A stretch of DNA of 6,958 nt from Chloroflexota bacterium (GTDB taxonomy: Bacteria; Chloroflexota; Anaerolineae; Anaerolineales; Villigracilaceae), in contig VGOX01000115.1 in assembly GCA_016875755.1 (NCBI GenBank), positions 1-6,958 on the forward strand, in the 5' to 3' direction. This document shows positions 4,981-6,958 of the stretch, one piece after another. The translations under genes and the position numbers were made by a program. The first letter of the stretch is position 1. The number at the start of each line of letters is the position of its first letter. The notes under the pieces were generated by a model. It did not search any database and had not been told where the DNA came from. It was given only the letters and a program-made list of their open reading frames with translations.

Positions 4981-6528
4981 CTATAGCGGAATATTTCCGT
5001 GCTTTTTGGCAGGGTTCGCATCGCGCTTGTTGCTGAGCATTTCCAGCGCATTGATCAAGCGCGGACGGGTTTCCTTCGGCTCGATGACATCGTCAATGTA
5101 ACCTCGAGAGGCCGCCACGTAAGGATTGGCGAATTTTTCCTTGTATTCTGCCACCAATTCCGCCTTGCGTTTGACGGGGTCGCTTGCGTTTTCCAATTCC
5201 TTGCGGAAGATGATATTCACTGCTCCATCAGGGCCCATCACTGCGATTTCAGCAGTCGGCCATGCAAGGTTCAAGTCACTGCGGATATGCTTGGAAGACA
5301 TCACGCAATACGCGCCGCCATACGCCTTGCGGGTGATGACTGTCAACTTGGGAACGGTCGCTTCGCAGTAGGCGTAGAGCAGCTTAGCGCCTGAGCGAAT
5401 GATGCCGTGATGTTCCTGATTGGTTCCAGGCAGGAAGCCAGGCACGTCTTCAAAGGTGATGATGGGAATATTGAAGGCGTCGCAGAAACGCACGAAACGC
5501 GCGGCTTTTTCGCTGGCGTCAATGTCCAAGACACCTGCCAATACGGCTGGCTGATTGGCGATAATGCCTACTGAATGTCCGCCAAGGCGGGCAAAGCCGA
5601 CGACGATATTCTGGGCGTAGTTTTCGTGAATTTCAAAAAAGTTTCCATCATCCACGATCGGGCGGATGATGTCTTTGATGTCGTATGGTTTGTTCGCGTC
5701 ATCGGGGACGATCTCGTTGAGAGATTCGTCCATTCGAAGCGGATCATCTGCAGTGGCGAATGGGGCGTCTTCCATATTGTTTTGTGGAAGGTATCCAAGC
5801 AGTTTGCGGATGAGGTACAGCGTGTCCGCTTCGCTGTCTGCAGCGACATGACACACGCCTGATTTCTCGGAATGCACACTCGCGCCGCCAAGTTCTTCCT
5901 GCGTCACTTCTTCGTGGGTAACAGCTTTCACCACATCGGGACCCGTCACGAACATGTATGATGTATTGCGAGTCATGAAGATGAAGTCGGTTAGCGCAGG
6001 TGAGTAGACTGCACCGCCTGCGCAGGGTCCCATAATGGCGGAAATTTGGGGGATGACACCCGAAGCCATGGTGTTGCGCAGGAAGATATCTGCGTAGCCG
6101 CCAAGGGCAACAACGCCTTCCTGAATACGAGCGCCACCCGAGTCGTTCAAGCCAATAATGGGTGCGCCGTTCTTCATTGCCATGTCCATGATCTTGCAGA
6201 TCTTTTCGGCATGTACTTCACCCAAACTGCCGCCAAAGACGGTGAAATCCTGCGAATAGACATACACAAGTCGTCCGTCCACGGTACCCCAACCCGTTAC
6301 TACTGAGTCGCTCATGAACTTTTGTTCGTCCAGCCCAAAATCGTGAGTGCGGTGGACGACAAAAGGATCCACTTCGCGGAAGGAGCCTTTATCCAGTAAA
6401 AAATCCAGTCTTTCGCGGGCTGTCAGGCGTCCCTTTTTGTGTTGCGCATCAATGCGCGCCTGTCCGCCGCCAAGACGAGAGTGCGCCTTCAATTCATTCA
6501 GTTTTTGGATTTTCGGTTGTTCGCTCAT
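4981..6528 (-). CDS. pccB: Acyl-CoA carboxylase carboxyltransferase (beta) subunit, PccB/MmdA family
   Basis: This 515-residue protein transfers CO2 from carboxybiotin to an acyl-CoA, giving methylmalonyl-CoA from propionyl-CoA or malonyl-CoA from acetyl-CoA. Both crotonase-like halves are complete. The N-half has KGRLTARERLDFLLD (32-46), FTVFGGSLGE (95-104) and oxyanion-hole motif GGARIQEG (131-138). The C-half has DVPGFLPGTNQEHHG (361-375), GGAYCVMSSK (404-413) and AWPTAEIAVMGPDGAVNI (422-439). The residue after GGAY, known in Streptomyces enzymes to steer propionyl versus acetyl choice (Asp versus Ile), is Cys408 here. The family also contains methylmalonyl-CoA decarboxylase alpha chains, but the adjacent biotin carboxylase and the absence of membrane decarboxylase subunits favour a carboxylase. 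The ATG at 6528-6526 has GAGAGG close upstream and lies inside the end of the membrane protein gene (35-bp overlap). The symbol is by family; the substrate is not established. Confidence 0.94.
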   Translation of the reverse strand: MSEQPKIQKLNELKAHSRLGGGQARIDAQHKKGRLTARERLDFLLDKGSFREVDPFVVHRTHDFGLDEQKFMSDSVVTGWGTVDGRLVYVYSQDFTVFGGSLGEVHAEKICKIMDMAMKNGAPIIGLNDSGGARIQEGVVALGGYADIFLRNTMASGVIPQISAIMGPCAGGAVYSPALTDFIFMTRNTSYMFVTGPDVVKAVTHEEVTQEELGGASVHSEKSGVCHVAADSEADTLYLIRKLLGYLPQNNMEDAPFATADDPLRMDESLNEIVPDDANKPYDIKDIIRPIVDDGNFFEIHENYAQNIVVGFARLGGHSVGIIANQPAVLAGVLDIDASEKAARFVRFCDAFNIPIITFEDVPGFLPGTNQEHHGIIRSGAKLLYAYCEATVPKLTVITRKAYGGAYCVMSSKHIRSDLNLAWPTAEIAVMGPDGAVNIIFRKELENASDPVKRKAELVAEYKEKFANPYVAASRGYIDDVIEPKETRPRLINALEMLSNKRDANPAKKHGNIPL

Positions 6529-6904
6529 ATGCCTCTCTCAACATTGATTTACTTGCAAGGAAAATAATGACCAATACTCCCAGTTGTACTATAACAGCGA
6601 ACCAGGCATTTGGTCGCGGATTTTGGAAAAAGAACCGCTCGCACCAAAACCAGACGACGTAACCTGCCCCTGCCCCGAGGAGCATTTTCCCAGCCCAGGC
6701 TTTTCTCTGCCATATTCCCCACCACAGAATAAGCCCGACCACAGCCCATACCCCGCCGATGGCAGCACTTGTTACAGGTGCAAGGCTGGCGGAAAACTCT
6801 GTCAGCACCTGCTCCCACTCAAGGGAGGTCCAGAAGCGCAGAATATTCCTCAATGTCAAAATTAACACCAGCCATAGAGACAAGGTTACTGAAAAAGGGC
6901 GCAT
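6494..6904 (-). CDS. Small four-helix membrane protein of unknown function
   Basis: The family of this 136-residue protein is not recognised. Four hydrophobic stretches could cross the membrane, at about residues 5-19, 42-64, 73-88 and 100-117. Trp is frequent near their ends (for example GLILWWGIW and VVWFWC). The last 20 residues are polar and charged (REAYERTTENPKTE), probably facing the cytoplasm. It lacks the single-helix, charged-tail shape of OadG/MmdC subunits, so it is not an obvious sodium-pump component. Its ATG follows the stop of the preceding partial gene by 3 bp and has no clear SD. Its 3' end overlaps the carboxyltransferase start by 35 bp in another frame. This tight packing supports co-transcription and possible translational coupling with the carboxylase, but by itself does not show a shared function. 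Confidence 0.75.
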   Translation of the reverse strand: MRPFSVTLSLWLVLILTLRNILRFWTSLEWEQVLTEFSASLAPVTSAAIGGVWAVVGLILWWGIWQRKAWAGKMLLGAGAGYVVWFWCERFFFQNPRPNAWFAVIVQLGVLVIIFLASKSMLREAYERTTENPKTE

Positions 6905-6907
6905 GGA

Positions 6908-6958
6908 TTAGTATTTCGGCTCTGGCAGGAGGTAGAGCAGATCCTTGCCTCCGTAGCT
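6908..6958 (-). CDS. C-terminal end of an unidentified protein
   Basis: On the - strand the right edge opens in a frame reading SYGGKDLLYLLPEPKY and then TAA (6910-6908), 3 bp before the membrane protein ATG. The other two frames are also open over these 51 bases, so the call rests on the stop-to-start spacing typical of an operon. Sixteen residues are too few to identify the protein. Confidence 0.5.
   Translation of the reverse strand, partial: SYGGKDLLYLLPEPKY

Noticed and set aside
4999..5394. 131-codon open frame on the + strand
   Set aside because: It is antisense to the conserved C-half of the carboxyltransferase, with no supporting start signal or motif.
5568..5891. 107-codon open frame on the - strand within the carboxyltransferase region
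   Set aside because: It is a shifted frame of the carboxyltransferase itself, with composition typical of a frame shadow.
4981..6528. Sodium-pumping methylmalonyl-CoA decarboxylase alpha chain
   Set aside because: The family is shared, but a biotin carboxylase gene is adjacent and no beta (multi-helix pump) or delta (single-helix) subunit is present. The four-helix protein upstream does not fit either.
1..6958. CRISPR array, tRNA, rRNA, transposase or phage genes
   Set aside because: No regularly spaced direct repeats, RNA gene signatures or mobile-element proteins were seen. The intergenic gaps are all under 90 bp.

Overview
The window (about 50 % G+C, gene-dense, no stop codons interrupting its genes) looks like an ordinary bacterial chromosome segment. 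The protein style, the split acyl-CoA carboxylase (separate biotin carboxylase, biotin carrier and carboxyltransferase genes), the PuuD-like amidotransferase and the intergenic repeat types suggest an uncultured Chloroflexota bacterium of the Anaerolineae kind. That placement is an inference from memory; nothing in the window proves it.

Layout. The left end, on the + strand, holds the 3' end of a class-I glutamine amidotransferase-like hydrolase (1-234). A 40-bp near-perfect palindrome (241-280) follows, and then a complete glutamate racemase gene, murI (293-1111). From 1098 to the right end every gene lies on the - strand. Read in transcription order from the right, they are: the last codons of an unidentified gene (6908-6958), a four-helix membrane protein (6494-6904), an acyl-CoA carboxyltransferase (4981-6528), a repeat-filled gap (4893-4980), a biotin carboxylase (3381-4892), a biotin carrier protein (2855-3352), a CYTH-domain protein (2241-2849), and a saccharopine-dehydrogenase-like oxidoreductase (1098-2183). 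The last of these has a recognisable promoter of its own and overlaps the end of murI tail to tail by 14 bp.

How the genes work together. The carboxyltransferase, biotin carboxylase and carrier protein together make a complete biotin-dependent acyl-CoA carboxylase. Biotin on the carrier is carboxylated with ATP and bicarbonate, and the CO2 is passed to an acyl-CoA, probably propionyl-CoA and/or acetyl-CoA. The residue usually linked to acyl-chain choice is Cys408 here rather than the usual Asp or Ile, so the substrate is uncertain. The CYTH protein and the membrane protein are packed tightly into the same gene string but have no obvious role in carboxylation. murI supplies D-glutamate for peptidoglycan.

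I found no wholly new multi-gene system. The points most worth a second look are the Cys at the substrate-selecting position, the mosaic inverted repeat that exactly fills the carboxylase gap, the palindrome abutting murI with a possible leaderless start, and the CYTH and membrane proteins in the carboxylase string.
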